DNA of 64,000 nucleotides from UBA1431 sp049324235 (GCA_049324235.1 JBMOLJ010000060.1:1-64000); one strand, 5' to 3'. Counted from the first letter of the stretch, positions 51,045 through 59,851 are shown. The notes: generated by a model from the sequence alone, not told the origin. Numbers and translations: made by a program.

Positions 51045-52450
51045 AGTCCGAGCACCCCCCTGTTCATGAGACGGTCAGGATCGAGCGCCAGCTTGATGCT
51101 GCGCATCACGTCCAGCCCAACCCCATGTTCTCCTTCAAGATAAGCGGCTTTCGCCTTGCCCACGCCGTGGTGGTGGGAGACGTTGCCCCCGTGTTTCAGG
51201 CTGGTCTCGACCGCAATCTTGAGGCATTCTTCATAGCGCCGCTCCCCGTCGAAGTCATCGCCGCCGGTTTCGCTGTGGAAGATCACATACACGCTCGCGC
51301 CCGTATGGTACACGTGCGAAAAATGGCAGTCGACCACCGTGCACAGGGGTTCAAGGGCCTTGCGCATCTCGGACCACACCGCATGGATGCAGTCCCACGG
51401 CGCGGCGACCTCGATGGCGTCGGCCGTGCCGCCCCGTATGGCGTCGAAGTCCAGCATTTTCTTGGTTGAAAAGCGTGTCTCAAACCATTCCCGTCCGGCC
51501 CGCTCGCCCTTGTATAACCCGTCGTAGGCCTCGCACGTGCTTTGAACGATGCTTTGTTCGATGTCCACCATCTTTTCAAGCCCCTCATACCCCATGATGA
51601 GCAGTGCGTACCCCTCTTCAAAGCCGTAGTGGCCAATCTTGTGCGCGGCTTCCACCTCGTCGTACAGGCGCACCACCGCCGGACAGATGCCCGCCTGGAT
51701 AAACTCGCGGACGGCCTCCAGCCCCTGCCCCGTCGTCGGGAAGGTATAGGCTTCGAACAGGCGTTTTTCAGCTACCGGATAGATCTTCATCTCCACCGCG
51801 GTCACGATGCCGTACACGCCCTCGGCCCCCAGGAACAGCTCCTTCAGCTCGGGGCCGGTGGACCGCTTGGGCGCCGCCGGGGTCTTCAGTACGCGGCCGT
51901 CGGGCAGCACCACCTCCAGCGCGTTGACCATGTCGTCCATCTTCCCGTATTTGGTGGAAAAGGTGCCGATGGCCCGGGTGCTGGCCATCCCGCCGAGCAC
52001 CGCGCTCTGAAAGGACTGCGGGTAATGCCCTGCCGTATAACCCCTCTCGTTGAGCAGGTTCTCGAAGTCAGCGCCCGACAGGCCCGCGCCGCCGGTTGCC
52101 GTGCAGTTGACGGGGTTGATGGAGAAATCTCGCAGCAGCTTCGTATCAATCATGACCTCGCTGTCCTCGGGCATGCTGCCCCCTACGATACCCGACCCGC
52201 CGCCAAAGGGTATGGTCTGTATCTTCCTGTCGCGCGTAAGGCGTACAATGGCCGCGACCTCCTCCGTATTCCGCGGAAGGAGCACCGCCGAGGGCAGATG
52301 CCTGTATTTCCCCTGCAGGATCCATTTGTATTCCACCGGATAACAGCCGTGGGCGTAGATGAGCAGGTCTTCCTCGCGCCGCAGGACCTCCATGCCTGGC
52401 AGAGCGGACTCGACCTCCTTCAAAAACGCACTGATGTTTTCGTTATTCAT
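51041..52450 (-). CDS. FAD-linked oxidase, alkyl-DHAP synthase / D-lactate dehydrogenase-like
   Basis: 469 residues of the PCMH-type FAD family. The FAD-binding half has PSAVLLPRNTEEVAAIVRLT, PFGGGSGIVGGSM, YPQSFQSAVLGGMASTRAIG and ELFLGAEGVYGIVTAVEMKI. The catalytic half has the histidine cluster GGNVSHHHGVGKAKA, the motif of alkyldihydroxyacetonephosphate synthases, and ends MRSIKLALDPDRLMNRGVLG. It could oxidise a hydroxy acid or exchange an acyl/alkyl group on DHAP; the glycerol context fits a DHAP-related substrate. It overlaps neighbours by 4 bases on both sides. Confidence 0.88.
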   Translation of the reverse strand: MNNENISAFLKEVESALPGMEVLRREEDLLIYAHGCYPVEYKWILQGKYRHLPSAVLLPRNTEEVAAIVRLTRDRKIQTIPFGGGSGIVGGSMPEDSEVMIDTKLLRDFSINPVNCTATGGAGLSGADFENLLNERGYTAGHYPQSFQSAVLGGMASTRAIGTFSTKYGKMDDMVNALEVVLPDGRVLKTPAAPKRSTGPELKELFLGAEGVYGIVTAVEMKIYPVAEKRLFEAYTFPTTGQGLEAVREFIQAGICPAVVRLYDEVEAAHKIGHYGFEEGYALLIMGYEGLEKMVDIEQSIVQSTCEAYDGLYKGERAGREWFETRFSTKKMLDFDAIRGGTADAIEVAAPWDCIHAVWSEMRKALEPLCTVVDCHFSHVYHTGASVYVIFHSETGGDDFDGERRYEECLKIAVETSLKHGGNVSHHHGVGKAKAAYLEGEHGVGLDVMRSIKLALDPDRLMNRGVLGL

Positions 52451-52833
52451 ACGGTATTCCTCTTTCTAACGTTGTTTTTTATGTCCCGCGCGGCGACGAT
52501 GTCCACGCCCAGGCCCAGGATATCGCGGAGCACCGCATCCCCCTGCCTTACGGGCGCGCGCACGGACGCAGCGTATATCGCCGCCATACAGTCCTTCAGA
52601 TAGCTTTTCGGCACCTCGCCCGTGCTGATGACGGGCAGCACCGGCAGCTCTCCGCCCTCTATGCGCACTGTGGTGGTGATCATGCGCACCGGATTTTCGT
52701 GTTCCGCCCGCGCGTACGCCGCGCCCCTTTTGCAGCCGTTGCCGGTGACCGTAAGGGTTCCGCTTCCATCTCGCAGGCTGACCCTGCAGCTTTTGGGGCA
52801 TACGATGCAGGTATACGTCTTTTCGGTCATCAT
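52447..52833 (-). CDS. DUF1667 protein (molybdopterin/NAD-oxidoreductase companion)
   Basis: 128 residues. Four cysteines in TYTCIVCPKSCRVSL and VTGNGCKRGAAYA give the DUF1667 zinc- or iron-sulfur pattern. The rest includes ENPVRMITTTVRIEGGELPV and LPVISTGEVPKS. DUF1667 genes nearly always follow GlpA-like and FAD-NAD oxidoreductase genes in Firmicutes. GGAGG lies seven bases before the ATG, which shares a base with the stop of the preceding gene. Probably a small electron-transfer or stability subunit. Confidence 0.9.
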   Translation of the reverse strand: MMTEKTYTCIVCPKSCRVSLRDGSGTLTVTGNGCKRGAAYARAEHENPVRMITTTVRIEGGELPVLPVISTGEVPKSYLKDCMAAIYAASVRAPVRQGDAVLRDILGLGVDIVAARDIKNNVRKRNTV

Positions 52834-54089
52834 CACGCATCCTCCCCACTGATATCGATCCGCAGCCCATCGGCGCCCGGACATCCTACATGCCTGATGC
52901 GCGCATGCACCATTTCGGGCGGGCTGACCACCGCATGCCGGTTTGACAGCAGCGTTTCATCCACCGTCCGCGCCGTCACCGCTGCCTGCCGCAGCGGGCG
53001 TTTTGCGCGCATATACAGGTCGACGTTCACGTCGCCCATCCGTACCCTCTGCGGGATTACGTAAAGCACATTATCGCCCGCAGTCACGGCGGCGTATTCC
53101 CCGGCGGCCCGCAAGCCGCCTTTGATATAGCTGACGGCCCCGCGGGCCGCGCGTTCGCCTGTTGCGGACACATAGTCCACAAGGTCGAAGACCGCCACCG
53201 CGTTGCCGGCGGCGAATATTCCCGGGACAGACGTCATCATGTCTGCGTCCACCACAGGCCCGCGCGTGACAGGGTCCATTTCGATGCCGATCTCCCTGGA
53301 AAGCTCGTTCTCGGGAATCAGGCCCACCGAGAGCACCAGCATGTCGCAGCCGATCCTCCGCTCCGTCCCCTTTACGGGCCGGAGTTTCTCGTCTGCGCGC
53401 GCAACCGTAACGCCCTCCACGCGCTTTTTGCCGTGGACCTTTACGACCGTATGGCTCAAATGCAGCGGGATGCCGTAATCCTCCAGGCACTGCACGATGT
53501 TGCGCGTCAGTCCGCCCGGACTTTGCATCACTTCGTACACGCCCTCGACTTCGATCCCCTCCAGCGTCATGCGCCGGGCCATGATCAGCCCGATATCGCC
53601 CGAGCCCAGGATCACCGCGCGCTTGCCGGGCAGATAGCCCTCCATGTTGATGAAGCGCTGCACCACTCCCGCGGTATACACGCCCGCAGGCCGCGTGCCC
53701 AGTATGAACGCCTGCGCGCGCGTGCGCTCGCGGCAGCCCATGCACAAAATGATTGCCCCCGCGTCGATGCATATAAGCCCGTGCGTGCTGTTTACCGCAA
53801 AAACTTTCTTTTCCTGTGTGATTTCCAGCGCCATCGTATCGGTCAGGACTTCCGCGCCCGCTTTTTCAATTTCATCGATGTATCGCTGGGCATACTGGCA
53901 CCCGGACATCCGCTCGCCGAATTTTAACAGCCCGAAGCCGTCGTGGATGCACTGCTGCAGGATGCCGCCCAGCTCAAAATCGCGCTCAATGATCAGCGTT
54001 TTTGCGCCCAGCTTCCTTGCTTCCAGCGCAGCCGCAAGCCCGGCCGGCCCGCCGCCGATCACAGCGACGTCCGTTTTTATCGTTTTCAT
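52833..54089 (-). CDS. FAD/NAD(P)-dependent oxidoreductase of the GlpA-associated type
   Basis: 418 residues. FAD motif VAVIGGGPAGLAAALEARKL, a second Rossmann motif VILGSGDIGLIMARRM, and GIFAAGNAVAVFDLVDYVSA near the end are typical of class I pyridine-nucleotide disulfide-type enzymes. A CMGCRERTRAQAF segment contains cysteine and may be redox active. Found between a GlpA-like gene and DUF1667, it is the usual middle subunit that passes electrons from glycerol-3-phosphate oxidation to NAD or another carrier. The start at ATG 54089 overlaps the upstream stop (ATGA). Confidence 0.92.
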   Translation of the reverse strand: MKTIKTDVAVIGGGPAGLAAALEARKLGAKTLIIERDFELGGILQQCIHDGFGLLKFGERMSGCQYAQRYIDEIEKAGAEVLTDTMALEITQEKKVFAVNSTHGLICIDAGAIILCMGCRERTRAQAFILGTRPAGVYTAGVVQRFINMEGYLPGKRAVILGSGDIGLIMARRMTLEGIEVEGVYEVMQSPGGLTRNIVQCLEDYGIPLHLSHTVVKVHGKKRVEGVTVARADEKLRPVKGTERRIGCDMLVLSVGLIPENELSREIGIEMDPVTRGPVVDADMMTSVPGIFAAGNAVAVFDLVDYVSATGERAARGAVSYIKGGLRAAGEYAAVTAGDNVLYVIPQRVRMGDVNVDLYMRAKRPLRQAAVTARTVDETLLSNRHAVVSPPEMVHARIRHVGCPGADGLRIDISGEDA

Positions 54090-55807
54090 CTGGCGCACAC
54101 CTCCTTGGGAGGCAGGGGCCTGGAAGGCGCGCTCAAAAGTTCGGAGCCTCTCCCGTCTTTTGTAACCTGCTCAGGGGGAACGCCCAGTTCGCGCGCAAGT
54201 ATCGCGAGCACGCGCGGCCCGCAAAATCCGCCCTGGCACCGCCCCATGCCCGCGCGCGTGCGCCTTTTCACGGCGTCCATGGTGCGCGCGGGAATCTTCC
54301 CGCGGATGGCATTTACAATCTCGGCCTCGGTCACCGTTTCGCAGCGGCATATGATGTGGCCATATCTTGGGTCTTGTTTGATCAGCGCCTCGCGCTCTTC
54401 GTTCGTGCAGTGCCTGAACTCTTTGGGCGGCGTGCGGTACGGATTATAATCCGGCTTTTGCTTGACGTCAGGATGCATCTTTAAAAATATTTCCTCCACC
54501 AGATCCGCCACCGCCGGGGCCGAAGCCACGGCCGGCGACTGCATCCCCGCCACGTGGATGAACCGTTCGACCTTGCGCGAAGGCTCGATGATGAAGTCCT
54601 CCTTATAGGTACTCGCCCGCGTACCGCTGAAAAATGTGATCACGTCGCCGCGCGTAAAACCGCGTGTGAGCTTGAAGCCCTTGTCCAGTATGAAGTCTAC
54701 GTCGTCGGCGTCCACCGCGTAGTCCTCCTTATCGGGCACTTCGATCGCCGACGGGCCCCAGAGCGGATTGCCCTCCGGCGTTTCGGTCGGACCGCCGCCC
54801 TTGGTATGGTTGGCAGGCGTCGTTCCCACGAACTGGACCAGCCTGCCTTTCAGGTTTTTATCGAATATCACCAGCGTGCCCCGCCGCGGATGGATAGTGA
54901 AGAACTCGTCCCCCCCCATCGCCGCAATCTCGTCGGCATATATTCCCGCCGCGTTGATGATGGTATTTGCCTCGATTACGCCCCGGTTTGTAACCACCCG
55001 GTGGGGCTCTCCTGTGTCTATGGCCGCCACCTCGGTTTCAAGCATGATCCGCACGCCGTTGTCAACAGCGTTTTCGGCAAGGGCCAGCGTCACCTCCTGC
55101 GGCTCCACATAGCCCGCCGACGGCGTCCATAATGCAAACTGTATCTCGTCGCTCAGATAGGGCGCGATCTCGCGCGCTCTTTCGCCCGAAATGATCTCGA
55201 TGCCAGGCACGCCGTTCTTTTTGCCGTTTTCAAGGAAATACTCCATATGCTTGCGGTCGTTTTCGTCGAATCCGGCTACGAAAGAACCCGTCCGGCAAAA
55301 CTTGAAACCGAGCTCGCGCGCCCATCTGTCGTATTTGGCGTTCCCTTCCACATTGAGCCGTGCCTTTAAGGTGCCGTGTTTGGAATCATACCCCGAATGG
55401 ACCATGCCGTTGTTGGATTTCGTGTTGCCTTCCCCGATGTCCGTACATTTTTCCACCACCAGTATGCTCTGCCGGTACTTTGCAAGCTGCCGCGCCGCAG
55501 CGCAGCCCGTGATGCCGCCCCCTATGACGAGCACATCCACCCGCTCAATCACGCCGATGCCGCGGCCCGCTTCGATCAGATGCGTTCGGTCATGCTCCGG
55601 CGGGTTTTCGTTAAGCGCGCGCATATGGCTAACCACATTGCGCACCCCGGGTACCGAAGCCGCGAGATGCCCGACGGCGACCACGTCCTCCCAGGCCTGC
55701 GCCGTGCCGAAGAGCCAGAGGATATCCCCGTCCTTTACTTCCGCCCGCACATCGTACCCTTTCAACCGTTCATGTTCATGCAAACGCCTGTAAAACGTTT
55801 CCACCAT
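54086..55807 (-). CDS. GlpA-like glycerol-3-phosphate dehydrogenase with N-terminal BON-like and C-terminal [2Fe-2S] domains
   Basis: 573 residues. Residues 15-65 look like a BON domain (YDVRAEVKDGDILWLFGTAQ, SVPGVRNVVSHM). The FAD domain begins at about 90 with VLVIGGGITGCAAARQLAKY and continues through GNTKSNNGMVHSGYD and TIINAAGIYADEIAAMGG. A BFD-like [2Fe-2S] domain follows near 480 with four cysteines (HIICRCETVTEAEI and MGRCQGGFCGPRVL). It oxidises glycerol 3-phosphate, or a similar polyol phosphate, to DHAP. The N-terminal BON fusion is unusual for this family. It is downstream of glpK in the same operon. Confidence 0.92.
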   Translation of the reverse strand: MVETFYRRLHEHERLKGYDVRAEVKDGDILWLFGTAQAWEDVVAVGHLAASVPGVRNVVSHMRALNENPPEHDRTHLIEAGRGIGVIERVDVLVIGGGITGCAAARQLAKYRQSILVVEKCTDIGEGNTKSNNGMVHSGYDSKHGTLKARLNVEGNAKYDRWARELGFKFCRTGSFVAGFDENDRKHMEYFLENGKKNGVPGIEIISGERAREIAPYLSDEIQFALWTPSAGYVEPQEVTLALAENAVDNGVRIMLETEVAAIDTGEPHRVVTNRGVIEANTIINAAGIYADEIAAMGGDEFFTIHPRRGTLVIFDKNLKGRLVQFVGTTPANHTKGGGPTETPEGNPLWGPSAIEVPDKEDYAVDADDVDFILDKGFKLTRGFTRGDVITFFSGTRASTYKEDFIIEPSRKVERFIHVAGMQSPAVASAPAVADLVEEIFLKMHPDVKQKPDYNPYRTPPKEFRHCTNEEREALIKQDPRYGHIICRCETVTEAEIVNAIRGKIPARTMDAVKRRTRAGMGRCQGGFCGPRVLAILARELGVPPEQVTKDGRGSELLSAPSRPLPPKEVCAR

Positions 55808-55837
55808 GTTCGTTTCCCTCCCAACACCGGGGCCTTT

Positions 55838-55863
55838 GCCGGAGAGAACCGCTTCTCTCCGGC
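55838..55863 (-). promoter_or_regulatory. Intercistronic hairpin between glpK and the GlpA-like gene
   Basis: GCCGGAGAGA (55838-55847) pairs perfectly with TCTCTCCGGC (55854-55863). No T-run on the minus strand. A likely processing or stability element setting the kinase to dehydrogenase ratio. Confidence 0.7.
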
Positions 55864-55883
55864 AAGCCCGCCGGACAGTTCAG

Positions 55884-57371
55884 CTATGCAAGCCAGTTCT
55901 TACTGCGCTCCACCGCGTTTTTCCATGCACTGTAGATCTCATTGCGCTTTGCTTCGTCCATCTGCGGGGTGAACACGCTGTCACTGACCACCGCGTTATC
56001 AAAGTCGGATTCCTGCCACATCCCGACGGCAAGTCCGGCCATCTGCGCCGCGCCAAGGCTTGTGGCCTCCACTGAGCTCGGGCGCTCCACGGTACAATCA
56101 ATGAAATCGGCGAACATCTGGGCCAGCAGGTTGTTCTTAGACGCGCCGCCGTCGATCTTGATGCTCTGCATCCTGATGCCGGTCTGTGCGGCCACAGTCT
56201 CGGTAATGTCCTTGGTGCGGAGCGCTATGGCTTCGAGCGCCGCACGCACGATGTGTGCGCGCGTCGTACCGCGCGTGATGCCGATGATAAGGCCGCGCGC
56301 GAAAGGATCCCAGAAGGGCGCGCCCAGCCCGGTCAGCGCGGGCACGAAATACACGCCGTTGGTGTCGGGCACGCTGGAAGCGATGGCTTCGGTTTCCGGC
56401 GCGGATTTGATGATTTCCAGCCCGTCGCGCAGCCACTGGATTGCCGAACCCGTCACGTTCACATACCCTTCCACCGCGTACATCATCCTTCCGCCGATGC
56501 ACCAGGCGATTACCGTGTTGATGCCGCCTTCCCTGGTGGAGCAGGTCTCTCCGATGTTGATGTCCAGGAACGTTCCGGTGCCGTTGGTGCACTTGGCCTG
56601 TCCGGCGCTGCGGCAGCCCTGCGCGTACAGCGCCGAATGCTGGTCGGCTATGTCGGCCGTGATTTTGATGGGCGCCCCGAATATCCCGGGCAGCGTGGAG
56701 CCGAAATCGCCCGAGTCCTCGCGCACCTCAGGATAGATGCTCACCGGAACGCCGAGGAAATCAAGAAATTCTTTGTACCATTCATTGGCGTACAGGTCGT
56801 AGCTTCCCATCACCGATGCGTTCGAATAACTCGTCGCGTGCACGGCCCCTCCGGTCAGCTTCCAGATAAGCCACGTGTCGATGGTGCCGAAAAGGGCCGT
56901 GCCTTTTTCGATGGCGTCCTTGATCTCCGGCACGTTCTCGATCATCCAGTTGAGCATGAGCGAGGAATACACCGGCGCGACGGTCCAGCCCGTGGCCTTG
57001 CGCGCCTTCTCGCCCCATTCGCTCCCGTTGATGGCGCGGCACTTCTCGGCGGTGCGCGAATCCTGCCACACGATGGCCCTGTACAAAGGCTTGCCCGTGT
57101 TTTTGTCCCACACCACGCTGGTGGCGCGCTGGTTGGTGATGCCGACCGCCGCGATGTCCTCCGCGCTCAGGCCTGCCTGTTCCAGCGCGTTTTTACACAT
57201 CCTGATGGTCTTGTCGTAGATTTCCTCGGCGTCGTGCTCTACCCTGTCCTCGGCGGGCGTGTACTGCGTGAATTCTTCATAGCTCTGGGATACAATCTCA
57301 AAGCTGCGGTTGAAAATAAGCGCCCTGGTGCCCGTTGTCCCCTCGTCGATAACCAATACGTACTGTTTCAT
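55884..57371 (-). CDS. glpK: Glycerol kinase
   Basis: 495 residues, the normal size. It opens MKQYVLVIDEGTTGTRALIF, with the ATP motif, and contains AVGITNQRATSVVWDKNTGK, LYRAIVWQDSRTAEKC and VNGSEWGE-like sequence. Later come KCTNGTGTFLDINIGETC, YFVPALTGLGAPFWDPFARG and IKIDGGASKNNLLAQMFADF, then ATSLGAAQMAGLAVG. It makes glycerol 3-phosphate for the dehydrogenase downstream. AAGGAGG lies five bases before the ATG; the 57-codon upstream open frame crosses the leader terminator. Confidence 0.97.
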   Translation of the reverse strand: MKQYVLVIDEGTTGTRALIFNRSFEIVSQSYEEFTQYTPAEDRVEHDAEEIYDKTIRMCKNALEQAGLSAEDIAAVGITNQRATSVVWDKNTGKPLYRAIVWQDSRTAEKCRAINGSEWGEKARKATGWTVAPVYSSLMLNWMIENVPEIKDAIEKGTALFGTIDTWLIWKLTGGAVHATSYSNASVMGSYDLYANEWYKEFLDFLGVPVSIYPEVREDSGDFGSTLPGIFGAPIKITADIADQHSALYAQGCRSAGQAKCTNGTGTFLDINIGETCSTREGGINTVIAWCIGGRMMYAVEGYVNVTGSAIQWLRDGLEIIKSAPETEAIASSVPDTNGVYFVPALTGLGAPFWDPFARGLIIGITRGTTRAHIVRAALEAIALRTKDITETVAAQTGIRMQSIKIDGGASKNNLLAQMFADFIDCTVERPSSVEATSLGAAQMAGLAVGMWQESDFDNAVVSDSVFTPQMDEAKRNEIYSAWKNAVERSKNWLA

Positions 57372-57490
57372 AGGAACCTCCTTCTTCAGCGCCGGACTCT
57401 TTGCCCTTTCAGCGCCATTGATGTTTTTATTAGCGTGGATAAACGGCCTTGGTTTATCCATAAATTTCCGTTTCTTAGGAATAAGGGGAA

Positions 57491-57538
57491 AACAAAAAGC
57501 CATACAAAAGAAATGTCTAAGCATTCTTTCATATGGCT
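57491..57538 (-). terminator. Leader terminator upstream of glpK, likely GlpP target
   Basis: On the minus strand AGCCATATGAAAGAA pairs with TTTCTTTTGTATGGCT (one or two non-Watson-Crick positions) and is followed by TTTTTG. It lies 120 bases before glpK and after the glpP gene. In Bacillus subtilis GlpP with glycerol 3-phosphate prevents termination in the glp leader. A further small hairpin (GGATAAAC/GTTTATCC) is nearer glpK. Confidence 0.75.
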
Positions 57539-57600
57539 CCAAAATCCACCCATTAGAAACGATATACTCTAAGGATTAAGCTATTCAGTTTTAGGCTGTG

Positions 57601-57652
57601 GTCCCCCGCAAAGCCCTTCCCTGGCAACTCCACGGAGTTTGCTCCGACGCGT
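57601..57652. repeat. Dispersed repeat, family B, copy 4 (short)
   Basis: CCCGCAAAGCCCTTCCCTGG, CAACTCCACGGAGTTTGCTC and CGACGCG match parts of copies 1-3, especially the CCTTCCCTGGCAACTCCA stretch of copy 3. It starts directly after the glpP stop. Confidence 0.7.
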
Positions 57653-57653
57653 T

Positions 57654-58238
57654 TCAGGTATCGTTCCACAATTCGCGCGCCGAAGTGGTTACCCCGAGTG
57701 CGCCCGCTTTCAGCGCAGCCATCACGTGTTCCCTGGTATACACCATGCCCGCCGTGATCACGGGTGCGTCCAAACGCTCGCAGAGCTTCGTGATGTATTC
57801 AGGAATACGGCCGGGCATGACCTCCACCATGTCGGGCTTGTAGCTCTTGATGATCTCGATGTTGTTCTCAAAAGCAACCGAATCTACCAATATAGTGCGC
57901 TGGATGGTAAGCAGGCCTTCCTCGCGCGCCAATTTCAGCACGTGTCCGTGCGTGGAGATGATCCCCTGCGCACCCAGCTTTTGCGCGATGTACCGGATGC
58001 CGAATTCATCCCGCGCCACGCCCTTGACCAAATCCATGTGTACGAAAAACAGTTTCCCGCTTTGGATAATGGCCGGTACGTCGCGCTCCATGTCGAATAC
58101 GCTGCCCCGCACAAACGTGATAATGTTGGCCGCTGAATCAATCGCAGCGCGTATCACTTCCGAATGCGGCTCGGGCGTGCTGTACACCGTCGCAATGATG
58201 GGATAGTCGGCAAGCGCGCGATGGACTCTACTTAGCAC
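57654..58238 (-). CDS. glpP: Glycerol-3-phosphate-responsive antiterminator GlpP
   Basis: 194 residues, the size of Bacillus GlpP. It has the TIM-barrel-like GlpP pattern (FVRGSVFDMERDVPAIIQSG, KLFFVHMDLVKGVARDEFGI, KLGAQGIISTHGHVLKLARE, LVDSVAFENNIEIIKSYKPD, EVMPGRIPEYITKLCERLDA, ALGVTTSARELW). It binds leader RNA with glycerol 3-phosphate and lets transcription continue into glp genes. The start is GTG 58238 behind GGGAAG. It stands first in the glycerol locus, with the leader terminator between it and glpK. Confidence 0.95.
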   Translation of the reverse strand: MLSRVHRALADYPIIATVYSTPEPHSEVIRAAIDSAANIITFVRGSVFDMERDVPAIIQSGKLFFVHMDLVKGVARDEFGIRYIAQKLGAQGIISTHGHVLKLAREEGLLTIQRTILVDSVAFENNIEIIKSYKPDMVEVMPGRIPEYITKLCERLDAPVITAGMVYTREHVMAALKAGALGVTTSARELWNDT

Positions 58239-58416
58239 GGCAATCTTCCCTTACATATAACCATCTCGTTAAGGGTATTGTACATTTACCATGGAAATTG
58301 CGCAAGCCCGAAAATTTTGGTTTTTTTAACAGGCGTAATCCGTTTACTCTCATCGCGGCGAAGACCCTGCACGCATACTTTTGCCGGCGTACACATTTTA
58401 GATTTTTCACAATGTG

Positions 58417-59688
58417 TTAAATCACCGACGCCTCCAGCAGGACACCCTCATTTTGATTATAGATCGTATTGAACTGCTCTGTACCGATGGGCTTGACGCC
58501 GCGGCCGACCTCGAAGGTATACCCGGGCCTTCTGTATTCTTGTATGAACCAGTCCTTGTAACCGCCAAAGGACGCTTCGGGCGGATTGGTCAGCACGGCA
58601 TACCCGTTTATCCGGGAAAAACGCTCCGCTATCGGCAGGGCTTCGGGCGGCGCGAGATCGAGGTACTGCCAGAAAATAACCTCTCCCTGCGTGTGGAATG
58701 CTATCGCCAGCGTGAAGCTATGTCGGCGGGTAAACTCGGCCATAGCGAGCGTCTCCGGCTCGGAAAGGGGGGCGGGGCCGCCGTAATTCGCCGGGCCGGG
58801 GCCAGTGGTCCCAAGAGACCGCTCATACTCTACGCCCCGCTCCCAACCAGCCGGATAATTCAGATTCAGATCGGTTCCCCGGATATTCGCCTTCCACACC
58901 CGCGGGATGGGTTGGCCGGTGCGGTTTAGACTAACCGCATTCCGGTAATACGGATTATCGGGGCTTATGGCTCCCAGTACAAGATCCACGCCGTCGGGGT
59001 TGACCATGGGTACGATATACATGCTGCTCCGGTTCCAGAGCGCGGCAATATCGTAGCCACGGATGCTGGCCCTGCTTACATAGGCTTTGAGGAAGTTTTC
59101 GATGAACTTCATCAAAAACGGACTGGTGATCCACTCGTTGGCGTGATGGGAGCCGTTGTAGGAGACTTCGTGGGAGCCGGCGCCAAGCCGTATGTAGTAT
59201 ATATTCTTTCCCATGACGCTTTTGCCTATGACGCCGGTCTCCAAAAAGGGGTGCCTCGCCTTAAGCGCCCGGATATTCATTTCCATGATATCGTATGTAT
59301 AATCAATGTCGGTGAAAACAACGTCAATTCCGTAAGGAACCACAACGGTCTGCCCGATTTGCAGGAAATTGGGATCCACGCCGGGGTTGGCGGTGATAAT
59401 GGCGTTGACGGTCGTGTAGAATCTTCGGGCTAGGGAGGTATATGTGTCCCCGGGACGCACGGTGTAGTTCGCGTATCCCCTTAAGATAGTATTGAACGCC
59501 CTCCAGGTCGCCGGTCCAACGATGCCATCCGGCGTCAATCCGTTGTTCATTTGGAATGCTATAACGGCCTGCCGGGTTTGGGAACCGAATACCCCGTCCA
59601 CCGGACCGGAATCGTAGCCTATCCGTTTGAGCAGGCTCTGTACAAGCTTTACATAGGGGCCTCGAGACCCCGTATACAAGGTTTCCAT
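58417..59688 (-). CDS. M14 metallopeptidase (gamma-D-glutamyl-diamino acid endopeptidase type) with PG-binding and LysM domains
   Basis: 423 residues. Residues 1-65 are a peptidoglycan-binding domain (GPYVKLVQSLLKRIGYDSGP, GSQTRQAVIAFQMNNGLTPD, GIVGPATW). Residues 72-120 are a LysM (YTVRPGDTYTSLARRFYTTV, NAIITANPGVDPNFLQIGQT). The zinc carboxypeptidase domain has the HxxE ligands in GSHHANEWI, the third His in AIAFHTQGEVIFWQ and the catalytic Glu in GYTFEVGRG. Relatives such as endopeptidase I cut D-Glu-diaminopimelate bonds in spore or vegetative peptidoglycan. No signal peptide is obvious. Two ATGs are possible; the second has GGAG at eight bases. Confidence 0.93.
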   Translation of the reverse strand: METLYTGSRGPYVKLVQSLLKRIGYDSGPVDGVFGSQTRQAVIAFQMNNGLTPDGIVGPATWRAFNTILRGYANYTVRPGDTYTSLARRFYTTVNAIITANPGVDPNFLQIGQTVVVPYGIDVVFTDIDYTYDIMEMNIRALKARHPFLETGVIGKSVMGKNIYYIRLGAGSHEVSYNGSHHANEWITSPFLMKFIENFLKAYVSRASIRGYDIAALWNRSSMYIVPMVNPDGVDLVLGAISPDNPYYRNAVSLNRTGQPIPRVWKANIRGTDLNLNYPAGWERGVEYERSLGTTGPGPANYGGPAPLSEPETLAMAEFTRRHSFTLAIAFHTQGEVIFWQYLDLAPPEALPIAERFSRINGYAVLTNPPEASFGGYKDWFIQEYRRPGYTFEVGRGVKPIGTEQFNTIYNQNEGVLLEASVI

Positions 59689-59851
59689 CATTTCCACTCC
59701 GTTTTTTTTCATTCTATGGAAGTGGCTGTAAAATGGTTCGGCATCTCACTTAGCCCCTATAAAAAATGCACCTCTTTTCGCGCCGATTTGGTAAATTATG
59801 TTACCTGATTACGCTGAATATTTCATGTTGATATACGTATTGTCTGTTAAA
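59689..59851. other. Divergent promoter region between the M14 peptidase and the riboswitch-controlled GH18 gene
   Basis: AT-rich. A possible plus-strand -35 TTGATA lies at 59828, but no convincing -10 follows at the right distance. No gene seen. Confidence 0.45.

Noticed and set aside
51542..52603. 353-codon open frame on the plus strand
   Set aside because: Antisense to the FAD-linked oxidase; no ribosome site, biased composition typical of an antisense shadow in GC-rich codons.
56253..57572. 439-codon open frame on the plus strand across glpK
   Set aside because: It is a shadow of glpK on the other strand, with Arg/His/Gly-rich composition, no ribosome site and no recognisable domain.
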